Of a stretch of 64,000 nucleotides of DNA, positions 7,669-15,537 are shown in pieces. The stretch is taken from positions 126,501 to 190,500 of the forward strand of contig NZ_JADBEG010000001.1 in NCBI RefSeq assembly GCF_014873755.1. The letters are read 5' to 3'. The translations under genes were made by a program, and so were the position numbers. Each line of letters begins with the position of its first letter. Positions within the stretch are counted from its first letter, which is position 1. The notes below the pieces were generated by a model that saw nothing but the letters and a program-made list of their open reading frames with translations, searched no databases and was not told the DNA's origin. Source of the DNA: Amycolatopsis lexingtonensis. Its GTDB lineage: Bacteria > Actinomycetota > Actinomycetes > Mycobacteriales > Pseudonocardiaceae.

Positions 7669-9057
7669 GTGCTGGCTGTTGAGCTGCGGTTTCGTCGTGT
7701 GAACGGCGAAAATCTGCGCACTATCGTGCACTCCTCGCGTCGCGGGTCGCGGGACTCGAGCACATCGGCTCGGCGCATGACGATGCGGCGTTGGAGGCGC
7801 TCAAGGCGGTGGCGAGGCAGCGTCTGGCTGTTGGGCAGCCCGAGCTCGACTTTGGCCCGGACTTCGCGGCGTTGCAGGCCGGCAGTGGTGCTGGCACGGA
7901 TCGTCGAGCCGACCAGCAAGCTGGACAGTCTGCGAGTGGTCGAGGAGGCAGGTTTCGACCCGCCGGCGTACGCGACCCTCAAGCGGCGTCTGCCCGCGTT
8001 CGCGAAAGAGTCCTGGCGGCAGAAGTCGGCCGCGGCGTGCGCCCGCACCGCTGATCCGGGGCCGGCGTCACTGGTTCTCCACGATGTGTCCACCTTGTAC
8101 TTCGAGACCGATGCCGGGGACGGGTTCCGTGAGCCCGGGTTCTCCAAAGAACGCCGCCTGGAGCCGCAGATCACGATCGGGCTGCTCACCGACGCAAGCG
8201 GGTTTCCGTTGCTGGTCAACGCGTTCGAGGGCAACCGGGGCGAGACCACTACGATGCTGCCGACCAATCCGTGCGTTCATGGATGCCCACCAGCCGGCTG
8301 ATGTCACGGTCGTGGCCGACGCCGGCATGATCTCTGCGGCCAACCAGCAGGCCATCGAGGCCGCGGGGTTGTCGTTCATGCTCGGCGCGCGGATACCCGA
8401 CGTGCCGTACGTGGTCCAGGCGTGGCGCCACGAGCACCCGGATGAGCAGATCCCCGACGGGCACATCTTCACCCAGCCCTGGCCTGCCGGCCCCAAGGAC
8501 CAGCGCCGCGACCAGATCATCCACTACCAGTACCGGGCGGACCGGGCTCGGCGCACCCTGCACGGCATCGACGAACAGGTCGCCAAGGCCGAGCAGACCG
8601 TCGCCGGCAAGACCGCGGTCAAACGCAACCGGTTCATCCAGCTCACCGGCGCCACCAAGAGTGTCAACCGGACCCTGGAAGCCAAGGCACGCGCCCTTGC
8701 CGGCCTCAAAGGCTACGTCACCAACCTCCCGGACGTCACCGCCGAGTTCGTGATCGACGCCTACCACCGACTGTTCCACATCGAGAAGTCGTTCCGAATG
8801 TCCAAACACGACCTACGTGCGCGGCCGATCTACCACCACAAGCGCGAGTCGATCGACGCGCACCTGACGGTCGTGTTCGCCGCCCTGGCCGTCAGCAGGT
8901 GGATCGAGCAGACCACCGGCTGGTCGATCAAGAAGTTCGTGCGCACCACCCGCCGCTACCGCACCATCAACATCCAGGCCGGCGAGCACACCCTCACCGC
9001 CGTCGACCCGCTACCCGACGACCTCCGCGATGCGGGGACGAGGAAGACGGGGGAGGG
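7669..9057 (+). pseudogene. IS1634-like transposase, frameshifted
   Basis: The coding sequence is recognisable but broken into at least four in-frame blocks that change reading frame: VELRFRRVNGENLRTIVHS, then VAGLEHIGSAHDDAALEAL to QPELDFGPDFAALQ, then VVLARIVEPTSKLDSL to GNRGETTTMLP, then FMDAHQPADVTVVADAG to the end. Acidic DDE-type positions are visible (LHDVSTLYFE, VVADAGMIS, and YHRLFHIEKSFRMSK as the C-terminal Glu region). Three or more frameshifts make it inactive. Terminal inverted repeats could not be identified. The last block stays open to 9229, beyond the family's usual end. Confidence 0.8.
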
Positions 9058-9220
9058 CTGCCACCAGGCCAGACAGACACAGCGGCGGCAGAAAGCCAGG
9101 CCGTCCACAGGCCGTCAGACGTCCAGACAGGCCCGGACGCGACCGGACCCAACAGACACAAAAGAGCAGGTCAGAGGCGGTGTGCCCAAGAACGTCCCCA
9201 GGCCCGTCGACCGCCTGGAT

Positions 9221-9254
9221 AGTTCATGAACAAGAAGCCCATCCGCCTCTGACC
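9221..9254 (+). repeat. Right direct repeat (attR-like)
   Basis: Partner of the repeat at 6064-6097: 29 identical bases (9226-9254) plus AGTT and one mismatch to the left. It encodes the same dehydrogenase C-terminal residues followed by TGA, so it is probably the original 3' end of that gene left on the far side of the insertion. The monooxygenase stop codon begins two bases further on. Confidence 0.88.
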
Positions 9255-9255
9255 C

Positions 9256-10362
9256 TCAGCTCGGCTGAAAGAACTCGAGCAGCCGCCGGCTGGCGTCGGG
9301 TGACATCAGCAGCTCCTGCATCTTCGCCGACATCCGCGCGGCCGCCCCCGTCCGCTCGTACATCTCCCGCTCGTACTCCCCGATCGCCGAAGGGAAGTCC
9401 GGCTGCGAAGCCAGCGCGAGACCCAACACAGCGCCGTCCAGCATCGCCATGTTCGCCCCCTCACCCACCGGCGGCATCAGGTGCGCCGCATCTCCGATCA
9501 GCGTCACGTCCGGCTTCGAAGGCCACGTGAGGCCGGGCGGAAGGGTCGTGATCGCGCGGGGAACAACCGTGTCGTCGCAAGCCTCGATCAGCGCCGTGAT
9601 GCCGGGATCCCACCCGGGCAAGAGGTCGATCAACCGCGCGCGAGCCGCCGCCGGGTCGTCGAACGGGATGTCGCTCGTGGTGAACCAGTCCTCGCCGGTG
9701 TTGTAGAAGCTGATGCCGATGCGGACGCGGCCGTCGCCGTTGCGCTGGGCGGCGAGGGAGATTCCCTTGCCGAACACCCAGTAGTTGCCGCGGCCGACCA
9801 TCGCCGCGAGGTCCGGGTGCGTCCGGTCGATGTCGGGGATGCCGAGCTCGACGACGTTCTGGCCGATGTGCACCGGGCGGGCGTCGGTGAGCAGGGCCCG
9901 CACCCGTGACTGCGCGCCGTCCGCGCCGACCAGCAGGTCGTACTCCGCGCTGCTCCCGTCGGTGAAGTGCACGACGCCGTCGCTCGCCGACGCGTACGCG
10001 TGGCCCCAGCGGACGACGCCGTCGGGGAGGGAGTCCAGGAACAGGTCGCGCAGGTCGGCGCGGTCGACCTCGGGGCGCAGCATCGGCGCGTCGTCGGGCG
10101 TGTCCTCCTGGAGCAGCAGGGTGCCGTCCGGTTCGAGGAGGCGCATGTCCTGGCCTTCGCCGCGGGCGATCTCGAAGAAGCGGTCGAGCAGGCCGGCTTC
10201 GCGCAGCGCTCGCTGGCCGGAATGGATGTCCAGCATGCCGCCCTGGCCGCGGGCCTCGCGCGACGGCTCCCGCTCGTACACGACGGCCTCGATGCCCTTG
10301 ACGTGCAGCACGCGGGCCAGGGCCAAGCCGCCCAAGCCGGCTCCGACGATGGCGATGGTCAT
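9256..10362 (-). CDS. FAD-dependent monooxygenase (aromatic hydroxylase / TetX-like)
   Basis: A 368-residue group A flavoprotein monooxygenase. The dinucleotide fold GAGLGGLALA is at residues 7-16, the DG motif is in VGADGAQSRVRALL (about 150-163) and the GD motif in LIGDAAHLMPPVGEGAN (about 287-303). Such enzymes hydroxylate aromatic or polyketide substrates using NAD(P)H and oxygen, and some inactivate antibiotics. The ATG at 10362 is used because in-frame sequence upstream belongs to the divergent TetR gene. The pairing with a TetR gene and shared operator suggests substrate-induced expression. Confidence 0.88.
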   Translation of the reverse strand: MTIAIVGAGLGGLALARVLHVKGIEAVVYEREPSREARGQGGMLDIHSGQRALREAGLLDRFFEIARGEGQDMRLLEPDGTLLLQEDTPDDAPMLRPEVDRADLRDLFLDSLPDGVVRWGHAYASASDGVVHFTDGSSAEYDLLVGADGAQSRVRALLTDARPVHIGQNVVELGIPDIDRTHPDLAAMVGRGNYWVFGKGISLAAQRNGDGRVRIGISFYNTGEDWFTTSDIPFDDPAAARARLIDLLPGWDPGITALIEACDDTVVPRAITTLPPGLTWPSKPDVTLIGDAAHLMPPVGEGANMAMLDGAVLGLALASQPDFPSAIGEYEREMYERTGAAARMSAKMQELLMSPDASRRLLEFFQPS

Positions 10363-10380
10363 GGCTTCCTCCGATTCACC

Positions 10381-10394
10381 GTATCGATCGATAC
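10381..10394. promoter_or_regulatory. Palindromic TetR-type operator in the divergent promoter
   Basis: GTATCGATCGATAC is a perfect 14-base palindrome, with a further GTATCG half-site 3 bases downstream (10398-10403). It sits 18 bases from the monooxygenase start and 34 bases from the TetR start, so bound protein would block both. Assignment to the adjacent TetR protein is by position. Confidence 0.7.
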
Positions 10395-10428
10395 ACTGTA
10401 TCGCAGAGGGCGTTGTATTGTCCGCGGC

Positions 10429-11118
10429 ATGGTGGTGTGGGAGCGGCCGGAGCCGCCGGAACGGCCGGTGCCGGCCCCGCTGAGCAGGGAATTGATCGTC
10501 CAGGCCGCGGTGCGGCTGGCGGACGCGGACGGCCTGGCGGCGGTGTCGCTGCGCAAGGTCGCCGCGGCGCTGGACGTCGGGCCGATGCGGCTGTACGGCT
10601 ACATCGCCACCAAGGAGGAGCTGCTCGACCTGATGGCCGACGCGGTGCACGCCGGGATCCGGCCTACCGGGGACGGCTGGCGCGAGGTGCTGTGCTCGCT
10701 CGCCGAAACCACCCGGCAGGCCGTCCGGCGGCACGAATGGTTCGCCGACCTGATCGGCGGGCGGCCGTCGCTCGGGCCGAACGCGCTGGCCAGGGGAGAG
10801 GCGGTGATCGCCGCGATGGACGGCGTCGACGTGGACGACGTCATGCCGATCGTCTCCGCGGTCGACGCCTACGTGATCGGCGCGGTGCGGCGCGAGACCG
10901 CCGAACGCCGGGCCGAGCGCACCTCCGGGCTGGACACCGAGCAGTGGCAGCGGGCCTACGGGCCGTACCTGCAGCGGACCTTCGCCACCGGCCGGTTCCC
11001 CGCGCTGGCCACGGTCATCCGCGACGCCGCCCACCTGGACGCCGACGAGACCTTCCGGATGGGCCTCGGCTTCCTCCTCGACGGCATCGAGGCGCGCCTG
11101 GCGCGGGCTAAGGGATGA
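10429..11118 (+). CDS. TetR-family transcriptional regulator
   Basis: A 229-residue regulator. The N-terminal helix-turn-helix reads SRELIVQAAVRLADADGLAAVSLRKVAAALDVGPMRLYGYIATKEELLDLMADAV (about residues 20-72). The C-terminal part is a helical TetR ligand-binding domain. It has an extended Pro-rich start (WERPEPPERPVPAP) seen in TetR proteins of the TetR_C group. It is divergent from the monooxygenase with a palindrome between, so it most likely represses that gene. Its 3' end overlaps the convergent sugar-binding protein gene by 11 bases. Confidence 0.9.
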   Translation: MVVWERPEPPERPVPAPLSRELIVQAAVRLADADGLAAVSLRKVAAALDVGPMRLYGYIATKEELLDLMADAVHAGIRPTGDGWREVLCSLAETTRQAVRRHEWFADLIGGRPSLGPNALARGEAVIAAMDGVDVDDVMPIVSAVDAYVIGAVRRETAERRAERTSGLDTEQWQRAYGPYLQRTFATGRFPALATVIRDAAHLDADETFRMGLGFLLDGIEARLARAKG

Positions 11119-12394
11119 TCCCCCGCGAGGCCAGGGCATCGGCCAGGCGCTCGCGCAGTTCCTGAGCCGTGGCCTGGACGTCGATCTCGGCCGGGGGTGA
11201 CAGGACCTTCGACATCACCGTCGAGAGGTTCTGGTACGCCGGCGTCAGCGGGCGGACCGCCGCGTCCGTCAGTGCCGCCTGGATGTCGTCCTTCATCGGG
11301 TACTGCTGGGCCATCGTCGGGTTTTCCTTGGCGTCGGCCGGTTTCGCCGCGTCGAGGGGACTGGTGTCGCGGTAGATCGACGCGATGCTCGGCGGGATAC
11401 CGTCGACCAGTGCCTGGTACTTCTGGCTCGCCGTGTTCCGCAGGCACAGCGCCGCCTCGAACGCCTCAGGCTTGTGCCGGGAGTACGTGCTGACCGCGAG
11501 GTTGAAGCCGCCGATGGTCACCCGGCTCGGCTGCCCCGGGGTCACCGAGGGGTAGCGCGTCCACTTGAAGTGCGCCAGCTCCTGCGGCTTTTCCTTGGCG
11601 TAGGAGGCGTAGACGAACGGCCAGTTCAGCTCGGTCGCCGCGTGGCCGCGCTGGAAGGCCTGGCGGACGTCGTCCTCCTTCTGGTTCGTCAGCGACGGGT
11701 CGGTGACCCCCGCCGTGGTGAGCCGCTTGAGGAGTTCCAGCGCGCGCACCGCGCCGTCGTCCATCACGACCGAACGGCCGTCGTCGGACAGGATGTGCCC
11801 GCCCGCCGAGGCGACCAGCGTGTTGTAGAAGACGACCAGGCCCTCGTACTGCGCGCCGGTGAACACCACCTGGTACGGCTTTCCGGCCGCTTTCAGTTGC
11901 TGCGCCTGCGTAATCAGCTCGTCGAAACTCTTCGGCGGCGACGGCGTGATCCGGTCGTCGTACCAGAGCAGCTGGGCGTTGGTGTTCTTCGTGGCGCCGT
12001 AGAGCTTTCCGTTCCACTTGGCCGTGGCCAGCGGGCCGGGCAGCACGTCCCGGGTGGCCGCGGCCGCGTTCGCGCCGGTCCATTCCTCGGCCCAGCCCGC
12101 TTCGGCGAATTCCGGCACCCACGTGACGTCGAGGCCGAGCACGTCCAGCGAAGCGTCGCCCGCGGCGAGCCGGCGGACCATCTGCTCGCGCTGGCCGTCC
12201 GCGCCGCGCGGCAGTTTGTTGTAGACGATCTTGTACTTGCCGCCGGCCGCCGCGGTGCAGCGGTCGACCACCGTCTGCAGGTGGTCCTCCGGCGAGATGT
12301 ACAGGTTGATCGTCAGGCCCGCGGCCGAGGAGCACGCGGCGAGCGCGGTGCCGGCCAGCACGGCCGCGCCCGCGAGGGGGAGGAGCTGGCGCAT
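11108..12394 (-). CDS. Sugar ABC transporter substrate-binding lipoprotein (orphan)
   Basis: A 428-residue extracellular solute-binding protein of the maltose/trehalose type. It begins with a lipoprotein signal (MRQLLPLAGAAVLAGTALAAC, lipobox LAAC), so it should be anchored outside the membrane. The two-lobed body contains VLGLDVTWVPEFAEAGW, YGATKNTNAQLLWYD and GGFNLAVSTYSRHK typical of this group. No permease or ATPase gene follows; the next gene is convergent. It probably feeds a transporter encoded elsewhere. It is divergent from a LacI gene, with one operator palindrome 32 bases upstream of its start. Confidence 0.88.
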   Translation of the reverse strand: MRQLLPLAGAAVLAGTALAACSSAAGLTINLYISPEDHLQTVVDRCTAAAGGKYKIVYNKLPRGADGQREQMVRRLAAGDASLDVLGLDVTWVPEFAEAGWAEEWTGANAAAATRDVLPGPLATAKWNGKLYGATKNTNAQLLWYDDRITPSPPKSFDELITQAQQLKAAGKPYQVVFTGAQYEGLVVFYNTLVASAGGHILSDDGRSVVMDDGAVRALELLKRLTTAGVTDPSLTNQKEDDVRQAFQRGHAATELNWPFVYASYAKEKPQELAHFKWTRYPSVTPGQPSRVTIGGFNLAVSTYSRHKPEAFEAALCLRNTASQKYQALVDGIPPSIASIYRDTSPLDAAKPADAKENPTMAQQYPMKDDIQAALTDAAVRPLTPAYQNLSTVMSKVLSPPAEIDVQATAQELRERLADALASRGIIP

Positions 12395-12426
12395 GTCGGC
12401 CTCCTAGCCGGGCAGCGACGCGCGAT

Positions 12427-12440
12427 TGCAAGCGCTTGCA
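12427..12440. promoter_or_regulatory. LacI-type operator 1
   Basis: TGCAAGCGCTTGCA is a perfect 14-base palindrome with the central CG step typical of LacI/GalR operators. It lies just upstream of the sugar-binding protein gene. A second copy is centred 66 bases away, about six helical turns, compatible with DNA looping. Confidence 0.85.
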
Positions 12441-12490
12441 TCGATGATTAGCCTTGATCAAGGCAGGTGTCAATGCCGGCAACACGGATG

Positions 12491-12508
12491 GTTGCAAGCG
12501 CTTGCAAC
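12491..12508. promoter_or_regulatory. LacI-type operator 2, overlapping the LacI leader
   Basis: GTTGCAAGCGCTTGCAAC is a perfect 18-base palindrome containing the core of operator 1. It ends immediately before the GGAGGGG ribosome-binding site of the LacI gene, so binding here would give autorepression. Confidence 0.88.
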
Positions 12509-12523
12509 GGAGGGGCGGTGCCG

Positions 12524-13546
12524 ATGCCGGAGAAGCTCGACGACGTCGCCCGGCTCGCCGGGGTCTCGGCGGCCACCGTGTCTCGGGCGCTGCGCGGGGT
12601 TCCGGGCGTCGCCGAACGCACGCGGATCCGGGTGCGGGCGGCCGCCGCGCAGCTGGGCTACGCGATCTCGCCCGCCGCGTCGAGCCTGGCGACCGGCCGC
12701 ACCGGGACGGTCGGCGTGCTCGTCCCCTACGTCGACCGCTGGTACTTCTCGCGCCTCATCTCCGGCGTCGAGCGGGTGCTGCGCGAGGCCGGGATCAGCC
12801 TGCTGCTCTACAACCTCGGCGACGACGCGGGCCGCGCGCGGTTCTTCGCCGACCTGCCGCTGCGCCGCCGGGTCGACGCGGTGCTCGTGCTTTCCCTGCC
12901 CCTTTCGGCGGCCGAACGCGAGCTGCTGCTGGGGCTCGGCGCCCCGCTCGTCACGGTCGGCACCGAGGAGCCCGGCGCGGACTCGGTCGGCATCGACGAC
13001 CACGCCGCGGCGGTGAGCGCGATGCGGCACCTGGTCCAGCTCGGGCACCACGAGATCGCGTTCATCGGCGAGGACGACCCGGTCCCGCTCGGGTTCACGA
13101 CGCCGGTGCGGCGGCTCGCGGCCTATCGCGAGGTCTACCGCGCGGTGTGCCGGGAGGACGGCCGCGAGCCGGACCCCGCGTTCGAGACCGGCGGCGGCTT
13201 CACCGTCGCGGGCGGCGAGCGGGCGATGGGTGTGTTGCTGGGCCTGCCCCGCCGGCCGACCGCGGTGTTCGCCGCGTCCGACGAGATGGCGTTCGGGGCG
13301 CTGCGGACGCTGCACCGCGCCGGGTTGCGGGTGCCGTCGGACGTCTCGGTGGTCGGTTTCGACGACCACGACCTCGCCGACCTGCTCGAGCTGAGCACCG
13401 TGGCGCAGCCGGTGGCGGAGCTCGGGGAGCGGGCCGGCCGCATCCTGCTCGCCAGATTGTCCGGCGGAAAAATCGCGACATCGCCCGCGATTGTCGCGAC
13501 GCACCTGGTCCTTCGGGGTAGTACTGCGCCGCCGCCAGGCCGTTGA
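12524..13546 (+). CDS. LacI-family transcriptional regulator
   Basis: A 340-residue regulator. The N-terminal helix-turn-helix and hinge read KLDDVARLAGVSAATVSRALRGVPGVAERTRIRVRAAAAQLGY, followed by the periplasmic-binding-type sugar domain (GVLVPYVDRWYFSRLISGVE, later VVGFDDHDLADLLELSTVAQP). Two matching operators lie in the divergent promoter. GGAGGGG at 12509-12515 supports the ATG at 12524, though GTG at 12518 is possible; a more distant ATG at 12467 would place coding sequence over the operator. It probably responds to the sugar bound by the divergent lipoprotein. Confidence 0.92.
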   Translation: MPEKLDDVARLAGVSAATVSRALRGVPGVAERTRIRVRAAAAQLGYAISPAASSLATGRTGTVGVLVPYVDRWYFSRLISGVERVLREAGISLLLYNLGDDAGRARFFADLPLRRRVDAVLVLSLPLSAAERELLLGLGAPLVTVGTEEPGADSVGIDDHAAAVSAMRHLVQLGHHEIAFIGEDDPVPLGFTTPVRRLAAYREVYRAVCREDGREPDPAFETGGGFTVAGGERAMGVLLGLPRRPTAVFAASDEMAFGALRTLHRAGLRVPSDVSVVGFDDHDLADLLELSTVAQPVAELGERAGRILLARLSGGKIATSPAIVATHLVLRGSTAPPPGR

Positions 13547-13648
13547 TCAGCGGTTTTTCCGGCACTACTCTGTTCGGTCGATTGCGGGAGAGTGGATCAC
13601 CCGGTCAAATAATCGCCGACAAGGATTAATCGCCGTGAGGAGCTGGCT

Positions 13649-14017
13649 GTGCACTGGGGGTCCGTGCTCGAAGAAGGCGGAGCGGGGATGGTCCGTCCGT
13701 ACTTCCGCACCCATGGCCGCACCCGCCCGACCCGCGACCTGCCGGTGGAGACGCTCGTCTCGATCACGCAGCGGGGGCGGGCGGTGGTACGGGGGAGCAC
13801 GCAGGAGGAGACGGAGATCTGCGCGCTGCTGCGGACTTCGCAGTCGGTCGCGGAGGTCGCCGCGCGGCGCCGGATCCCGCTGGGGGTGGCGCGGGTCCTG
13901 CTCTCGGACCTGGCGGACCGGGGGATCGTCGCCGTGCACACCGCCCGGAAGGGGTCGGGGAACCGGCCGAGCCTCGAACTGATGGAGCGCATCCTCCACG
14001 GCCTGAGCCGGTTGTAA
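13649..14017 (+). CDS. DUF742 family protein (orphan)
   Basis: A 122-residue DUF742 protein. The conserved parts are VRPYFRTHGRTRPT near the start, LPVETLVSITQRG, and a winged-helix-like segment (ICALLRTSQSVAEVAARRRIPLGVARVLLSDLADRGIVAVH). In Streptomyces and relatives DUF742 proteins (CvnC type) normally lie in operons with a sensor kinase, a roadblock protein and a small GTPase; none of these is nearby. The GTG at 13649 follows GAGGAG by about six bases. Confidence 0.85.
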   Translation: MHWGSVLEEGGAGMVRPYFRTHGRTRPTRDLPVETLVSITQRGRAVVRGSTQEETEICALLRTSQSVAEVAARRRIPLGVARVLLSDLADRGIVAVHTARKGSGNRPSLELMERILHGLSRL

Positions 14018-14023
14018 GCGCTC

Positions 14024-14854
14024 TCAGGCGGTCGTGAACTCCCGCACCAGGCGGGCGAACTCCTCGGGCCGGTCGAGCGGGAGCAACGTGTAGCTGTCCT
14101 CGACCAGTGCCAGCTTTCCCTTGGGCAGCAAGGCGGTCAGCCGTTCGCCGTGCTCCGGCGGCATCACGCGGTCCTCGCGGGCCCACACCACCAGCACCGG
14201 CCGGTCGAATGCCGGCAGCCGCTCGGCCACGTCCACCAGGATCCCCGGTGCCGCGGCGAACTCCCGCAGGACGCGAACCGTGTCGCGGCGGATGCCGGCG
14301 TCGGCGAGCAGTGGCCGGATCCAGCGTGCGGCAACGGCGTCACCGCGTTTGGTGAGCCGGCCGAACGCGATCGGCAGCCGGCGCACCGCACGCAGCCGCA
14401 GCTGCTGCATGAACACCCCGAACAACCCCGGCGACAGCTTTCCGGCCAGGAACAACGTCTTTCCGGTCAGTCCCGGCGGGAAGTTGTCGAACGCGTCGCA
14501 CGACGCCAGCACCACCCGGCTGACGCGCGGAACCCCGTCGGCCATCAGCAGTTGCACCAGCGCGCCGCCGGTGTCGACGCCGACCAGGGTCACCTCGCGC
14601 AGGTCGAGGCCATCGAGGAAGTCCGCCAGCAGCCCGGCGATCCCGGGCAGCGACAGGTCCGCGCCGGAACGCATCGGCTTCCGGTGCGCGCCCAGCGGCA
14701 ACGTCGGGACCACGCACCGGTGACCGGGCAGCGAAGCGACCGGGCCGTCCCACAGCGAGCCGTCCATCAGCAGGCCGTGGACGAACACCACGACCGGGCC
14801 CGGCCCGCCCGTGTCGGTGTACTCGACGGTGCCCGCCGCCAGCTCGATCCGCAT
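14024..14854 (-). CDS. Alpha/beta hydrolase with Asp nucleophile
   Basis: A 276-residue alpha/beta-hydrolase fold protein. The oxyanion region is FVHGLLMDGSLWD and the nucleophile elbow is GVDTGG, so the nucleophile is Asp, as in haloalkane dehalogenases and epoxide hydrolases. An acid is present in VVWAREDRVMPPEHG. The position where catalytic His is expected reads EDSYTLLPLDRPEE, with Tyr in place of His, so classical hydrolysis of an ester intermediate is doubtful. It lies downstream of a TetR gene on the same strand with an operator palindrome between them. Confidence 0.82.
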   Translation of the reverse strand: MRIELAAGTVEYTDTGGPGPVVVFVHGLLMDGSLWDGPVASLPGHRCVVPTLPLGAHRKPMRSGADLSLPGIAGLLADFLDGLDLREVTLVGVDTGGALVQLLMADGVPRVSRVVLASCDAFDNFPPGLTGKTLFLAGKLSPGLFGVFMQQLRLRAVRRLPIAFGRLTKRGDAVAARWIRPLLADAGIRRDTVRVLREFAAAPGILVDVAERLPAFDRPVLVVWAREDRVMPPEHGERLTALLPKGKLALVEDSYTLLPLDRPEEFARLVREFTTA

Positions 14855-14861
14855 GCCAAAA

Positions 14862-14879
14862 GTGAACCACGCGGTTCAC
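14862..14879. promoter_or_regulatory. TetR-type operator palindrome between TetR and hydrolase genes
   Basis: GTGAACC-ACGC-GGTTCAC has perfect 7-base arms. It overlaps the stop codon of the TetR gene and lies 8 bases before the hydrolase start, which suggests the hydrolase has its own repressible promoter inside the TetR gene's 3' end. Confidence 0.65.
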
Positions 14880-15505
14880 AACGTGTCGAGGGGTGCCGCT
14901 TCTTCCCGTTCGACCGCGCGCAGCAGCGCCTCGAACCCCGCGGCCGCGCCCGCGCCGTCCGAGCTGGTCAGCAGGTCGACGAGGAACCCGCGCAGGGTCG
15001 CGAGGATCATCGACGCGACCTCGTGCTTGCGCCGCTCGGGCCAGCCCGCCGGGCAGAACGAGATCAGTGTCGGGAGGTACTGCTGGGACGCGCCGTGCCC
15101 GAGCGCCGCGTACCGGCCCGGGTCGTACATCGCCAGGCCCATCGCCTGATCGAGCACGCGCCGCAACTGCGTCTCCTCGTCGCGCAGGCTCACCCAGGCG
15201 GCCCGGACGCGGTCGCTCAGCGTCGCCGGTTCCGCCGCGATCGCCGCCAGCGCGTTGCCGATCCTTCGCTCGCGCAAGGCGAAAACCGCCTGCCGGAGCA
15301 GGTCCTCGGCGCTTTCGAAGTGGTAGAGCAGCACCTTGTGGGTCGTGCCGGCCGCCCGTGCGGCGCGCCGCAGCGAGAAGTCCACCAGCCCGTTCTCGGC
15401 GACGTCGTCGGTGATCTTCGCCAGCAGCTCCCGGCGGCGCGCCTCGCCGCGGGGCGACCCCGCCGATCGCCGGTAGCCGGCCCGTTCCCCGGTAGCGTTC
15501 TCCAC
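14876..15505 (-). CDS. TetR-family transcriptional regulator
   Basis: A 209-residue TetR regulator. The helix-turn-helix region is ARRRELLAKITDDVAENGLVDFSLRRAARAAGTTHKVLLYHFESAEDLLRQAV (about residues 22-74); the rest is a helical ligand-binding domain. It is divergent from the SDR at 15538, with only 32 bases between starts, and is followed by the Asp-nucleophile hydrolase. It may therefore control both flanking genes. The ligand is unknown. Confidence 0.9.
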   Translation of the reverse strand: MENATGERAGYRRSAGSPRGEARRRELLAKITDDVAENGLVDFSLRRAARAAGTTHKVLLYHFESAEDLLRQAVFALRERRIGNALAAIAAEPATLSDRVRAAWVSLRDEETQLRRVLDQAMGLAMYDPGRYAALGHGASQQYLPTLISFCPAGWPERRKHEVASMILATLRGFLVDLLTSSDGAGAAAGFEALLRAVEREEAAPLDTL

Positions 15506-15537
15506 GGAGGACAGCTTGGCACGGGGAGGGGACGTCG

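Larger units (their letters stand above)
6064..9254. mobile_element. Decayed integrative element inserted in the 3' end of an aldehyde dehydrogenase gene
   Basis: A segment of about 3.1 kb is bounded by the 34-base direct repeat. It contains, in order: a tyrosine integrase lacking its N-terminus (minus strand, adjacent to the left repeat), a 5'-truncated epoxide hydrolase, an intact VOC gene, and a frameshifted IS1634-like transposase. Integration into a gene 3' end with reconstitution of the coding sequence is typical of tyrosine-recombinase elements. No replication, transfer or phage genes remain, so the element has probably suffered internal deletion and is immobile. Confidence 0.8.

Noticed and set aside
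10363..11139. N-terminal extension of the FAD monooxygenase on the minus strand
   Set aside because: The frame stays open through the divergent TetR gene but has no family pattern. The flavin-binding motif begins right at the ATG at 10362.
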